A stretch of DNA of 64,000 bases from Sternotherus odoratus (GCA_032164245.1 JAVMKO010000006.1:9563001-9627000), one strand, 5' to 3'. Shown: positions 1-11,099, counted from the stretch's first letter. Made by a program: numbers and translations. The notes: a model not told the origin generated them from the letters alone.

Positions 1-185
1 ACACCCTCGTGAAGGTAGGGAATTGCTAGTGTCCTCATTGTCCAGATGGGGAACTGAGGAACAGTGAGGCTCAGTGACTTGCTCAAGGTCACACATGAAA
101 AGTCTATAGCAGAGAAGGGAATTGAGCGTTGGTCTCCCAAATCTCAGGCTAGCACCATAACCGCTGGACCGTCCTATCTCTCCAA
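1..185 (-). repeat. MIR-type CORE-SINE fragment (antisense)
   Basis: The + strand reads as the reverse complement of a MIR-type SINE. It has an 'aactgagg...gaggctcagtgacttgctcaaggtcacac' type core, then 'cagagaaggga...' and a region ending 'accgctggaccgtcctatc', which corresponds to the tRNA-like head. The copy is old and diverged. It may run out of the window on the left. Confidence 0.6.
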
Positions 186-2510
186 AAAGAGAGGCGAGGT
201 TTCTTTTTTTGAGCCGGGCGATGGTGGACAGGATGAATAGGAATTCTTGCAACCAGCTGAGCTGAAGCATCATCCAAACACAATACTCTTCTAGCTAGAC
301 ATCCTGGTCAATTCTGCAGGCACTGGGGTAGGCTCCGGGGCACTGGTGGATGCGTGGCGTGAGAGGAATATCATTCTGGGCCAGACTGGCTCCCCATGAT
401 AGTTCCTATGTATGCAAGAGTCCCACAGGGAAGCATTTTACACAGAGGTTGTCAAAACATGTCAATTATGTTCAGAAGGCAATTTCGACGCACTGTGATC
501 AAAAACAGACACATCATGGAGTTTGAAGATATGGTCGCAATTGTGACCATTCATTCAAAAACTCCCTGTGTCTCATTCCCCTCATTCACACACACTATTA
601 TTACATGCCTAATAATATCAAACTTTGGAAAACTCCTCCCTTGCATTTCAATAGTCAGCACCAATCTGCACTCACTGATGGAAAAAGCCCCCCTTTCAAT
701 CTATTTTTCAGGTATCTTAGGGGACCAACCTCACTTAAAGTGACCTCAGCCTCTCCAAAATGTTACTACTAATAGATGCCTAGACTGTCTGTCTTGTTTC
801 TATACTAATTTTTCGGTTCAACTGACGTGATCTTATCCCTTGGTGAACTACCTTCTGTACTTTGCAAATCTCTCCTGACATTCTGTAGCTCCCTCTTGTG
901 ACAAAAAAACATTGTTTTCCCTCACGTATACTGAAGAGGTACATTTGCTGACCTTTGTGTTATCTATTCTATATCCTTGCATACACAACTCCTAAGCACA
1001 AAATCATCCTTTTGCATCGGAAATATAATGCAATGTACTGGGTCTCTTCCTAGTATCCCCATTGTAAAGTCTGCAATCACGTACTTTTCCTGCATCCTGC
1101 TGGCATGCTAGTCTTTTCTGCCTCGGAGTCATCAATTAAGACCCTCCAAGGCAGAGTCCAATGATGCTGGGTGAGCTGATGAAGCCAGTTGCAAGCAGAT
1201 TACTCGGAGGTGGCCTCTCGAACTGAATGAACTAGAGAAAGGCCATGAAGCCCGACAATCCTGCACTGAGGAAGGAGGCCAGCTGTCGTACTCTGAGTAC
1301 ATTTGAAGCTAAATTAGGAAATGGACATTTTTACATTTTCAAGGACTGAATTATTCATTTTTCCAGATTAAAGAACAAATTCCTTGTGAGTTTAGAACGA
1401 GTCCTTAGAGAGAAGGAGATCAAATAGAGGAGATGCCCAAACACTCTCCCTTTCGCAGAGGCAGCAGCAAGGCAAACATTTTGAGAGTCCTGCTTTTCAC
1501 AGTGCAGAACTGTCAAGTTGTCCAACTAGATTTACATTAAAACACTACATTTTCCATGACGGTCCCAAGATGATGCTTTTCACGTGCTAGCTTGTTCTAA
1601 TAGCCCCTTGCAAATTCAGAGGAAGTGATGGGTTATGTGAGGACGAGCTGAACCAAAGCCATACCACATAGGTATCCAATCCTGCCCCATTTCCTCTCAT
1701 CGGCTATCATCAGCTTTGGGGACTGAATGGAAACACCTTGATGCTGGGTGAAAGACAGGGATAGAGAAATCTGCACTGGGCAGCTGTACTTCAAAGGGAA
1801 TCTTTGAGGGCTGTTCGCCTGATATTAGTCATCATAAAATGAGCTTAATGTAGTCATGTGCCAATGCAGGTAATGAGCCCTGCTAAGCAACTTGGAATTT
1901 CTCTTCAAGGTGACCTCATCCCATTCACAAGCAGAACTCTGGATTCTGAGCCAGCTATATACGGAATAAGTCAACAGCTGGAAAATTCAAACATGGATAT
2001 TCCAGCTCTATTTTTCTGTTGTCCCTCCCCCTGTGTCAAAGGAGGTGCCAGTTAGTGTTCCCTAAGGATACTGGAGTACGGCAAGAGGAGACAGGTTCCC
2101 GCAATGTCTCCCATACCAGCCTTGCGTGGATTTCTTTCCACAGAGCCTTCTCCATAACAGGGAGACTTGGGGACAGCTATGGCCAGGGAACTCACCGGTA
2201 GTGTGATCCCAATGGAGCCAGTCTGCCCAATGGGGCTCCAGAGCCAGTGCCGCGAAGGTGTAAAGAGAAACAATGTGACCCACGGCCAAAGTGACACACT
2301 CTTGGGACACTAATATAAAATTAGGACTGAACTGCATTAAATCCTCTGCTGCCGGCCCTCTAGTGAGACTCAATAAATAATTTAACTGCACCTGTGCTGT
2401 AGCTTTACATACATACACACACGGAGCACTAACAACCTCTTAGAATTGGTATGCTAAGGTACAACTTTTTTCTTCTTCTTTCTTTCTTTCTGTGTGTATA
2501 AATGCATCTT
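186..2510. other. No gene recognised; mostly unique AT-rich DNA
   Basis: No coding frame here has recognisable protein character. Open frames are short and lack known motifs. There is a short pyrimidine/(TTTC)n-(TG)n tract near 2466-2500. The interval could hold old unrecognised repeats. Confidence 0.5.
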
Positions 2511-2514
2511 ACTT

Positions 2515-2652
2515 CTGCTCCATTCTATGCATCCGATGAAGTGAGCTATAGCCCACGAAAGCTTATGCTGAAATAAACTGGTTAGTCTCTAAGGTGCTAC
2601 AAAGTCTTCCTCATTTTATTTATGGATACAGACTAACACGGCTGCTAATCTT
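2515..2652 (+). mobile_element. Penelope-like terminal repeat unit with hammerhead-like motif
   Basis: This is the widespread reptile repeat whose core is 'ccgatgaagtgagc', a short loop, 'gcccacgaaagcttatgc', then 'tgaaataaactggttagtc' and a 3' part ending 'ggatacagactaacacggc'. The core resembles a hammerhead ribozyme: a CNGANGA-like box at 2533-2539, stem II at 2541-2556 and GAAA at 2557-2560. Related units occur near 15.9, 32.0 and 46.8 kb. Assignment to Penelope-like retroelements rests on the known hammerheads of those elements and on the inverted-unit copies elsewhere in the window. Confidence 0.6.
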
Positions 2653-2659
2653 AAACGTA

Positions 2660-3305
2660 TTTATGCTGTGTAAGAATATAAGTGCATGAGGACACAGCGA
2701 AGGTTTGCTCTGGGAATCTTAACTGAATTTCCTGACATTGCTAAAGTTAAAAGCTCAGCCTTAGTCTTCAATTAATAGGAGGAGGGGGGAGATTGTTTGT
2801 TTGCTTTTATTCATTTTAATGAAAGTTGCTGTTTTTAGTGGAATCCCTAGAGTTCAGGTAATTATTTATCTTCCTTTTCCCTTTTTGGAAATTTTAACCC
2901 CTTCCCTCCCACACACACACTCCAGTGCTCAAGACTTTAAAAGTGAAGCTAAATTACCAATTAATTACCACACATTGTGCTAAAATTCACTCGTGAATGT
3001 TTATCCGGCACTGAAAATTAAACTATATATTTTAGATCCAAGGCTTTTATATTAATATGTATTAAATAAAAATTTAAGGGAAGCTGGCCTTGCGCTGAGA
3101 CTGAATGGGCACTAATAGTGCCGCACTGGGGTTGTAACTGTGCTTAATGGGTTGTACACGGGCTGTTCACCGGCACTAATAGTTACGTTGGGTTTGGATT
3201 CTTTGGCCAAAGTTTGGAAATGAATCATTCAATTAGAACTTGCCTAATATGTCTGATCTGCTAATATCATAATTAACAGCAAACATTTTGGAAGGGATAT
3301 TAAAC
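2660..3305. other. AT-rich unique stretch, possible conserved non-coding DNA
   Basis: No gene seen. The part from about 2985 to 3300 is AT-rich with little repeat character. It contains the palindromic motif 'gcactaatagtgcc' at about 3110 and a similar 'ggcactaatagttac' about 60 bp later. This spacing could mark a regulatory element or a very old repeat. Confidence 0.35.
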
Positions 3306-3309
3306 CTCC

Positions 3310-3428
3310 AACTTCAGGGCATAAGCCAGTCTCAAACTCAGAGCCAGTCTCAAACTCAAGCTAGTGTTGGCCACGTCAGAGACAGGATACTGGGCTAGAT
3401 CCTCAGGTCTGATCCAGTCTGGCAACGC
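3310..3428 (+). mobile_element. CR1/L3-type LINE 3' tail fragment
   Basis: The text 'cagagacaggatactgggctagatcc' followed by 'ggtctgatccagtctggcaa' matches the 3' tail typical of CR1/L3-type LINEs, in + orientation. A short tandem 'agccagtctcaaactca' precedes it. There is no coding part. Confidence 0.55.
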
Positions 3429-3434
3429 CTGTAA

Positions 3435-3800
3435 ACCCTTGGTCACCAACCCATCAATCGCAATAGATGAGTCAATCCTAGATCCTCTGTCAATCGATCA
3501 CAATCTTTGGGCCCCACGCCGCTCCCAGAAGCGGCTGGCTGCTGGCATGTCTCTGCAGTCCCTGTGGGGGAGGAAAGGGCAGCGGTTCTCCGTGCGCTGC
3601 CCGGGTCTACAAGTGCCACCCCTGCAGCTCCCATTGGCCAGTTTCTGGCCAATGGGAGCTGCGGGGACGGTGCTGGGGTGGGTGCAGTGCATGGAGCTGC
3701 CTGCCCCCAGGGGCAGCAAAGACATGCCATCAGCCAGTCACTTCCGGGAGCAGCGTGGGGCCAGGGCTGGCAGGCAGCCTGCCTAAGTCCCCCTGCGCCA
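3435..3800. mobile_element. GC-rich hAT-like non-autonomous remnant
   Basis: A GC-rich block contains the inverted motif 'ccattggccagtttctggccaatggg' and runs of 'gggagcagcgtggggcc'. The same composition and motif order occur inside the hAT element at 52594-53686 (around 53405-53550), so this is probably a piece of the same family. Several overlapping open frames here (3364-3836, both strands) are GC-driven and have no protein character. Confidence 0.5.
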
Positions 3801-3824
3801 CCAGATTCCCCCTCCTTCTTCTCT

Positions 3825-4645
3825 TCTGCAGACTAAACAATCCCAGTTCCCTCAGTCTCTCCCCATAAGTCATGTGCTCCAGCCCCCTAATCATTTTTGT
3901 TGGCCTCCTCTGGACTCTTTCCAAGTTTTTCCACGTCCTTCTTGTAGTGTGGGCCCCAAAACTGGACACAGTACTCCAGATGAGGCCTCACCAATGTCAA
4001 ATAGAAGGGAACGATCACGTCCCTCAATCTGTTGGCAATGACCTACTTATATAGCCCAAAATGCTGTTAGCCTTCTTGGCAACAAGGACACACTGTTCAC
4101 TCATACCCAGCTTCTCGTCCACTGTAACCCCGAGGTCCTGTTCCACAGAACAGCTGCCTAGCCATTCGGTCCCTAGTCTGTAGCAGTGCATGGGATTCTT
4201 CCATCCTAAATGCAGGACTCTGCACTTGTCCTTGTTGAACCTCATCATATTTCTTTTGGTCCAATCCTCTAATTTGTCTAGGTCCCTCTGTATCCTATCC
4301 CTACCCTCCAGCGTATCTACCACTCCTCCCAGTTTAGTGTCATCTGCAAACTTGCTGAGGGTGCGGTCCACACCATCCTCCAGATCATTGATAAAGATAT
4401 TGAATAAAACCAGCCCCAGGACTGACCCTTGGGGCACTCTGCTTGATACGGCTGCCAACTAGACATGGAGCCATTGATCACTACCCATTGAGCATGATGA
4501 TCGAGCCAGCTTTCTATCCACCTTATGGTCCATTCATCCAGCCAATACTTCTTTAACTTACTGGCAAGAATACTGTGGGAGACCGTATCAAAAGCTTTGC
4601 TAAAGTCAAGAAATACCACGTCCACTGCTTTCCCCTCCCCCTACA
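3825..4645 (-). mobile_element. CR1 LINE, 5'-truncated, ORF2 broken
   Basis: The minus strand encodes the C-terminal half of CR1 ORF2, a target-primed non-LTR reverse transcriptase. Three overlapping frames carry it. 4625-4317 has the 'FLDFSKAFDTVSH' motif (RT domain 3-4). 4458-4024 has 'PQGSVLG' and the catalytic 'FADD' box at residues 37-40. 3969-3778 has the late '[16 protein letters not shown]' segment. Shifting frames and internal stops show a dead copy. The 5' end, including the endonuclease, is missing, as is usual for CR1. Confidence 0.9.
4024..4458 (-). pseudogene. CR1 reverse transcriptase fragment (fingers/palm to thumb)
   Basis: This is the best-preserved frame of the CR1 copy, 144 codons. 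It holds the RT palm motif with the catalytic aspartates (FADD, residues 37-40), preceded by PQGSVLG and a FINDLEDG stretch, and followed by the thumb-type segment ending in a YISRSL motif. In an intact CR1 this domain copies the element's RNA at the nicked target site. A second frame (4625-4317) carries the N-terminal part, so there is a frameshift near 4450. Not functional. Confidence 0.88.
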
Positions 4646-4649
4646 GAGC

Positions 4650-5220
4650 CAACTATCTCATCACAGAAGGCAATTAGGCAAATGCCACGGTAACTAGGAA
4701 TTGTCCCTACGAATAAATAGGATGAGAGGGGGTGGAGGAAGAATGCCACTCAGGAACTTTAGGATTTCAAGGAGCATTTTCAGGACCAAGGCAGACTCTG
4801 TAAGTGACTCACACTCTGGTTCAAATATCAACCAGGGAAAATGTCCGTGTGCGGAGAGAGAGGGGAGTCTCATTTTGATTGGATTCTTACCTCGTAAGGA
4901 GCATTGCCACAATTACACTCATGCTTTGGTTATAATGCAAACTGAACTATATGCCACCAAACAACTGCTGAGGTCTGCCGAAGGCAAGACACCAATTGAT
5001 ATCCTGTTTCTAAGGAAAAGAAGAGAGCCTGCCCTTCTAGTGACCCGCCCTCTAGCAGGTTCACTGAGATGCGCTTTCAGCCTCTTGTCAACACAATTCT
5101 CACAAGCCTTCTGAGATCACCTTATTTTCTTTGCACAATAATGCACAAGATTAGCAATCACATCCTAAGCGGCGCACAGAATTCCACCGTGACTAGCACA
5201 GGGCAGATATCACCATCCTT
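4650..5220. other. No gene or known repeat recognised
   Basis: Unique-looking sequence. The 4701-5114 frame has no known motif and is probably chance. Confidence 0.4.
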
Positions 5221-5322
5221 TCATAGAATCATAAAATATGAGGGATGGAAGGGACCTCAGGAGGTCATCTAGTCCAACCCCCTGCTCAAAGCAGGACCAA
5301 TCCCCAATTGAATCATCCAACG
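5221..5322 (-). mobile_element. CR1 LINE 3' end
   Basis: The + strand carries 'tcatagaatcataaaatatg' followed by 'ggaagggacctcaggaggtc' and 'ccctgctcaaagcagg'. This is the reverse complement of the canonical CR1 3'-UTR, which ends in the repeated ATTCTATGA-type octamer. Confidence 0.85.
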
Positions 5323-5629
5323 GACTTTTGCCCCTTTGTTCTGGCCATTCCTGCTTGGGCATCTCCTAGCTCTCACTTTAACCTGCAGCTCTTGGACAGG
5401 CTCAGCGGTGCTCATCCGCTGACATTTTTACACGATACAGGTGGACTATTTCCAATGGCATCTGTGGTCAAAGTGGGGGAAACGGTCAGATACAGCACTG
5501 TGGGACAAACTGGGGACCAAGTCACAGCAGGTGAGGTTAAGAGACTCACCTGACCACTGACTGCCTAACTTCACCCATCACTGGAATAACCTCACAGTCT
5601 TTAGTGTATTTATCCTCACACCATTATTT

Positions 5630-5850
5630 TAATCTACAGAAGAGAAGACTGAGGGGAGATTTGATAGCTGCTTTCAACTACCTGAAAGGGGGTTCCAAAG
5701 AGGATGGATCTAGACTGTTCTCTGTTGTAGCAGATGTCAGAACAAGAAGCAATGGCCTCAAGTGGGGGAGGTTTAGGTTGGATATTAGGAACAACTTTTG
5801 CACTAGGAGGGTGGTGAAGCACTGGAATGGGTTACCTAGGTGTCATACCC
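5630..5850 (+). mobile_element. CR1 ORF2 C-terminal and 3' fragment
   Basis: The + strand frame reads '[18 protein letters not shown]', then '[15 protein letters not shown]' and 'VVKHWNGLP'. This is the C-terminal tail of CR1-type ORF2. It begins abruptly inside the ORF, so the copy is 5'-truncated. Confidence 0.8.
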
Positions 5851-6641
5851 ACTTGCTCCAGCCATACTCAGCCCATCTCAGCTCCTAAAAATATACATAT
5901 TGAGAAACTCTTCTGGCCAGATAGCTACCCTCACCTTCTGTCCCTTGATGTCTGCCTTCATTTACCGGGGGGGGACAGGAGATAAAGAGGGTAGAGGCAG
6001 CTGCTTAGCCATCTCCCAAGGCTGGCTGCAGCACGGGGCACTATGGGAGCATGCTGGAGCTGGACCCAGTGGCAGCCTGCCAGCTTCAAGGACACAACTC
6101 GCTAGACAGATTCTTTGATCTTCAGCATCTGCCCCAGGCAAGGACAGCTTTAGCTGGGGGAGATGGGCAGGAGGGGTATCTTGCATGGAAGCTGTCCCCA
6201 TCCCTACTGCTTTTCAACCCCCACTCTACGGTGTCTGTGATAATCAGAGACAGGGACAGTCAGTCCACACAAAGCTGTTCCCTTCGTTTACATCCCACAT
6301 GGCAGCCCTCAGGCCATAAGATGCCAGCAGCCAGACTCTAATATATTTTAAATGCACCACCCAGTGCCTGGACCAATACCTCAGAGACTGGTGATGCAAT
6401 AATAATAATAGTGCATTGGGAGATGGTGGGGGAAGGAATCTATACATTCTGCCACTTCGGTTTATTTTTGTGCTTAACTTGATAAGTATTATCCATGCAG
6501 TATACACAACGTTCAACTTCTAAGCTAGTACTGTAAATATGGCTTGTGTTTATTCTTGTCCATGCTATGGAGCAGGGTTCGGGGACCTTTATAGCCACTG
6601 GTATTTTATTTCTTTATTATTCAAGTATAATGCAAGTTGAC
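5851..6641. other. No gene recognised
   Basis: Mixed-composition sequence with a short (AAT)n tract near 6398-6413. No frame resembles a protein family. Confidence 0.4.
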
Positions 6642-6655
6642 AAGAACAATAGCTG

Positions 6656-6868
6656 CCTGCAACGTTGTTATAGCTGTGTTGGTCCCAGATTATTAGACAG
6701 ACAAGGTGGGCAGGTAATCGCTTTTATTGGACCAATTTCTGTGGTGAGAGAGATCAGCTTTCGAGCTTACACAGAGTTCTCCTTCAGCTGTAAGCTTGCA
6801 AGCTGGTCTCCCCCCCCCAAAAGAGAACAGTCCAATAAAAGCTATTACGTCACCCACCTTGTCCGTCT
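6656..6868. mobile_element. Inverted-unit retroelement insertion (Penelope-like)
   Basis: The left half contains 'agacaaggtgggcaggtaat' and 'cttttattggaccaa'. The right half contains the inverse 'gtccaataaaagctattacg' and 'cacccaccttgtc', so two partial units face each other. The insertion lies between 'aagaacaatagctg' (6642-6655) and 'aagaacaactgctg' (6869-6882), a 14-bp target duplication with 12 matches. The reverse complement of about 6760-6792 holds a CUGAAGG box, a short stem and CGAAAGC, again hammerhead-like. Confidence 0.6.
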
Positions 6869-7214
6869 AAGAACAACTGCTGACAGGGAAGAGGATGAGG
6901 AATCTAGATTTTAAACAGCTTTGGGGAGCAGCGGGAGGAGTGATCAGTTCGAAGCGTTTTGGTAACGGCCTGACTGCTCTGCAGGTCAGGGAGAGGTGAT
7001 TGGCAGAGTGCGCAAGGCTGGAGAACTCCCATGGCAGCCATGCCCGGCCTGAGCTCAGCTCGACTGAGTCAGAGCGGACTGCGGATTCTTTTCTCCTCTC
7101 TCTGTCTCTGTTTGAACCTGCTGGCTTGTCAATGTTTCCTTGTAAGAATTTCAGGGCAGTTTTCAAATCTCTATGCCTAAAGGCAGACACCTAAGCCATA
7201 CTCGAGGTGCTGAA

Positions 7215-7425
7215 TCTAATAGGGCAGGGCTACACTTAAATGCTGCGGCGACACTGTGGTGCTTCAATGCAGATGTGACTTATGCCAGCAGGAGGGTTTC
7301 TCCTTTCAGTGTCCACCTCTGTAAGAGGCGGTAGCTATGGCAATAGGAGAAGCCCTCCCGTTGACATAGCTCTGTGGGTCAATACAACTACGTTGCTCAG
7401 GGGTGTGTGTAGCTCTCGAATTTAA
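7215..7425. mobile_element. Decayed Harbinger-like MITE fragment
   Basis: It begins 'ggcagggctacacttaaa' and contains 'aggcggtagctatggcaata', 'ccctcccgttgacatagct' and 'gttgctcaggggtgtg'. The same order of blocks occurs in the MITE at 9242-9656. The right terminus is not clear. Confidence 0.5.
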
Positions 7426-7639
7426 CATTCCTGCGTGTACCGCAGAATTGGACAGTACTGCAGCCAGGCATCTTGCATGTTCGGCCACTACCAGCTGAAA
7501 AGCAAATATCACATCACTAGGAATAGCCTTAGACCCTGAGAGGTAAGGCCATGCAGCTAATCAGAATGGGAATTTGGGACAGAGCGTTTAGGTTCCATGA
7601 AAACAGAAGGAATGTTTGGTCAGCCAACCTTGAATTTAA

Positions 7640-8300
7640 GGCTTAGCAATATTTGCAGCTGTAGAGCGCTCTGGGTTAAACCAGCCTTCGGAGAGCGCAC
7701 TAGGGAAAGCGCCGCAGTCTGTCCATACTGACAGCTGCAAGCGCACTGGCGTGGCCACATCTGCGGCACTTGCAGCTGCATTGGGAGCGGTGTATTATGG
7801 GCAGATACTCCAGCGTTCAAATGGCTGCAATATGCTTTTCAAATGTGGGGGGTGGGGTGGAGTGGGACAGGGAGTGTGTTGTGTGTATGTGGGGGGAGAG
7901 AGAGTGGGGTTTGGGGGCGCTGAGAGTGTGTCAGCACGCTGTCTTGTAAGTTCAGACCTCCCTACCCCCCTGCCTCTCACTCACTCACTCAAAGCATTCC
8001 TCAGTAATGTTTGCTTTGTCTCGGAGCAGATAAGCAGCTGTCTGTCTGGCACGAGCTTTCAAAGGGCACTTCCGCATTCCTGCAGCTGATTTCACAACAA
8101 TGACAAGAGGGGCCACTTGACTTAAGGGGATTACCGGACGTTCCTGGAGGTCAATCAGAGCGCAGTAACACACCTCCTCATTCACACTGACGTTGGGGTG
8201 TCTCACCCAGTACGCATCAGATGTTACCCCTCTCGCCGAGGTGGAGTACCAGGAATGCTCTAGCCAGGGAGTCAGAGAGCTCAACGTGCCTTGCCAGTAG
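7640..8300. mobile_element. DNA-transposon remnant (Harbinger-like), decayed
   Basis: The left part has 'gctgtagagcgctctgggtt', 'ccttcggagagcgcactagg' and 'gtccatactgacagctgcaa', a block I associate with a turtle Harbinger-like family. A later part has 'gttcctggaggtcaatcag'. In between lie a (GT/GGGG)-rich tract and (CTCA)n at about 7978-7990. Boundaries are uncertain and no transposase frame is intact. Confidence 0.4.
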
Positions 8301-8703
8301 ACTTGTAGGCTCTGAAGTTTTACATTGGTTTGTTGTTGATTGCAGTTATGTAACAACAAAAAAATCTACATTTGTAAATTGCACTTTCACGATAAAGAGA
8401 TTGCACAATACTACTTGTATGAGGTGAATTGAAAAATACTATTTCTTTTATCATTTTTATAGTACAGATATCTGTAATAAACATAATATTAAATTAGCAC
8501 TGTGCACTTCTTAGTCTGTGCTGTAATTCAAATCAATATATTTGAAAAATGTAGAAAAACATCCAGAAATATTTATAATAAATTTCAACTATCATTGTTT
8601 AACATTCCTATTAAAACTATGATTAATCACAATTGATTTTTTTAATTGCGGTTACTTTTTTGGAGTTAATCGCGTGAGTTAATTGTGATTAATTGACAGT
8701 CCT
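8300..8703 (-). mobile_element. AT-rich dispersed element with GATTAATC-type end
   Basis: The + strand ends in 'gattaattgacagtccta'. The terminal 100 bp are full of attaatc/gattaat motifs, including 'gttaatcgcgtgagttaatt'. Read on the minus strand it starts TAGGACTGTCAATTAATCAC. This is a familiar reptile repeat, probably a hAT-type element with a TAGGGCTGTC terminus. The far end is not defined. Confidence 0.5.
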
Positions 8704-9241
8704 AGTGAAGAGGACTTTGCTTTGCTGATAGGAAGAATAATGAATTGTTATTGGCTCGTTGCAAACGTCCTTAAAAAAGGAAGACAAGCATTTTATGTTG
8801 CATCGCAGAAGGAAGCTGATGAAGGGATGCAGACAGAGGAATGATGTGATCAAAGCGACAAGCCAGAAAAATGATCTTTGCTGCACTGTTTGAATGGATA
8901 TAAGTGGGGGCAAGAAGGGATCTGTCAAGATTAACTTTGTTAGCGTTAGCTAAAGTATCTTTCACTTTAGCCACAGAAGATGTGAATAGTGCAGGGAATA
9001 GCCACAGACAGCAGATTTTCTAATTCAGTCACTCGAGCCAGACATTACCCGGCATGAAGAGCAATAAGATGGATGAACTCTAAACTCCAGACACTCCGAC
9101 TGTGACCGAGCATAGCTGAGCTCTGCACTGCAATGTGCCGCTGCTTTAGTAGGATGGAAAGTTTATGTCCCACAGCACTGTCCCTGCCAATCTGTATTGT
9201 CTCATTTTCAGTGCCTCTTTTTTCTATGAAGTAGTGCAATT

Positions 9242-9656
9242 GGGACATGTCTACACTTAAAATACGGCAGCGGCACAGCAGCACGGCTACGGCGACGACA
9301 TGACGGACTCCGACGGGAGAGTTTCTCCCGCTGGCAGGGGCACTCCACCTCCCCAGGGGGCAGTAGCTACGTGGATGGGAAAATTCTCCCATTGACCTAG
9401 AGCTGTTCTACACTGGGTCAGGTGATCAGCCATCCCGTTTTTAAAGGGACAGTCCTGGTTTTTGGGACTTTTTCTTATATTGGTGCCTATTAACCCCCTC
9501 CCCATCCCTTCCTGTTTTTTTACAGTTGCTCTCTGGTAAACCTAACACTGAGGGGTTAGGCTGGTTTAAGCGCATCACTCGGGCGTGTGGCTTTTTCACA
9601 CACACACTCGATCGTTGTAGTTATGCCAACCCAATTTCCTAGTGTAGACCTGGCCT
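9242..9656. mobile_element. Harbinger-like MITE, interrupted by a hAT
   Basis: Ends 'ggacatgtctacact' and 'agtgtagacctggcc' form a terminal inverted repeat (about 12 of 15 match). The inside has 'gagagtttctcccgctggca', 'cagtagctacgtggatggga' and 'gttgtagttatgccaaccca'. A 127-bp hAT with its own 8-bp target duplication sits at 9418-9544, so the MITE is the older of the two. Confidence 0.65.
9418..9544. mobile_element. Short hAT MITE of the TAGGGTGACC family, nested
   Basis: It is flanked by 'acactggg' (9410-9417) and 'acactgag' (9545-9552), an 8-bp target duplication with 7 matches. Ends are 'tcaggtgatcagccatcccg' and 'tctggtaaaccta'. Internal 'aaagggacagtcctggttttt' matches the copies at 45153 and 48358. 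At 127 bp it is almost the same length as the 124-bp copy at 48358. Confidence 0.75.
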
Positions 9657-9835
9657 CGGACAGGAAAACGTCATAAAGCAACACTGAGTTATTGCAACGG
9701 GCTGAGGTCTGAGAAATCTGCCTTAATCTGCAAGACAAAAGAAGCAGCTGCCTACTGCAGGGTTTCTTGTGACTCTGAACCAGCGGGTGCTAGCCACGGT
9801 CAGAGATTAGATGGGCTTCTGGAGCCAATCAGGGG

Positions 9836-9935
9836 TTTTGTTTTGTGTTTGTACAGCACCTAGCACAACAGGGTCCGGGTCCATGACTGGGCCTCCTAGG
9901 GGCTATGGTAACACAGATAAATAATCATCACTCCA
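9836..9935 (+). repeat. 3' part of an amniote MIR-like SINE
   Basis: The sequence 'gtttgtacagcacctagcac' followed by 'gggtccatgactgggcctcc' and an AATAATCA-type end matches the 3' tail of a common reptile/bird MIR-like SINE family. The tRNA-related head is missing. Confidence 0.6.
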
Positions 9936-9939
9936 ATGG

Positions 9940-11085
9940 TCCAAGTTTAGAGCCCCCGGGCCAGATTCTGGCTCCTGCTCTGGCTGTTTCACACACTATC
10001 TGCAGGCACAGGTTGTCTCTGATATACAGAAACCCCCACTCTAAGTATCAGGCCTCCTGCTAATACCATAAATACCTTACGTAGCAGGAAAAAGTAAAAT
10101 GACATTTTAAGGGTGCCCCAGACACTGGTGTAAATCCAGAGCAACCCCACTGAAAGTCAGCTGCAATGAACTATAGAGTCACAGCTGTGTCACTCAGACC
10201 AGAACACCGTATTAGAGGTAAATTATGCCAGTAATCATGAAACTCAAAACAGGCTGGTTTTTCGATTGGAAAGTCAGTCTGCGTAAAGAGCTTTCTACAA
10301 ATAAAAACACAATATAAGCACTGAGCTGAAGCATATTTTCTACCATGTCATATCCGGTGCCCATAGTCTTATGGGAAAACGGTGCACTACATTATTCACT
10401 AGCCTAGACACAGACCACCTTTTCAGACACTTCTACAGAAAGCAAGTTGCCTCAGGTAACAGCCGAATACTACTCACTCCAGCATGCTCCAATGCCATCT
10501 ACACTTCTCCACTTTTCCACAGCGCCCTGACTCAGCAAAACATAACCAACGGTCTAGTGACAGGACAATGTGCTTTAAAAGCATGTGCTGAAATGATGTC
10601 TCAGCTGACAAACTTCACTGATTTAAAATACCACTGGACTTACAATACGTGGAGGGAAGCACACAATGTTACCAAGTCCAAATGTTCAGGGTTTGTGTCT
10701 AGATGGGGAGTCTGAATTCCACATTTAAAGCCGTATAAAGAGAATGTCACAGAATAGAAATCACTTTGGCACAATAAATCAGAGAAAACACTAGCAAAGA
10801 GTCAGCTTGCCAAGGTTCAAAACCAGCAATTGACTTTGAAATGTGGCAATTGAAGCTCATGAATAGAAGTTTTTTAGTTTTAGATAAGAAACAACCTTTC
10901 CCCACCCCAAATAATCCCCATGTCTCTTCCCACTCTGACCTTTACTCACTGGGTGTTTGCAGGAGAAGGGGAATAATGTGCCAAACTGAGGAGGAGCAAA
11001 GACAGCTTTTGAGGAAAAATGAAGAGTATCTTTTTAAGATGTGAGAGACAATGCACATGAGAAACTGAGCTCTGGTGCTCAGCGC
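9940..11085. other. No gene recognised
   Basis: Unique-looking sequence without coding character. The 10371-10715 frame has no motif I know and is likely chance. Confidence 0.4.
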
Positions 11086-11099
11086 TTCTTGCTCAGAAC

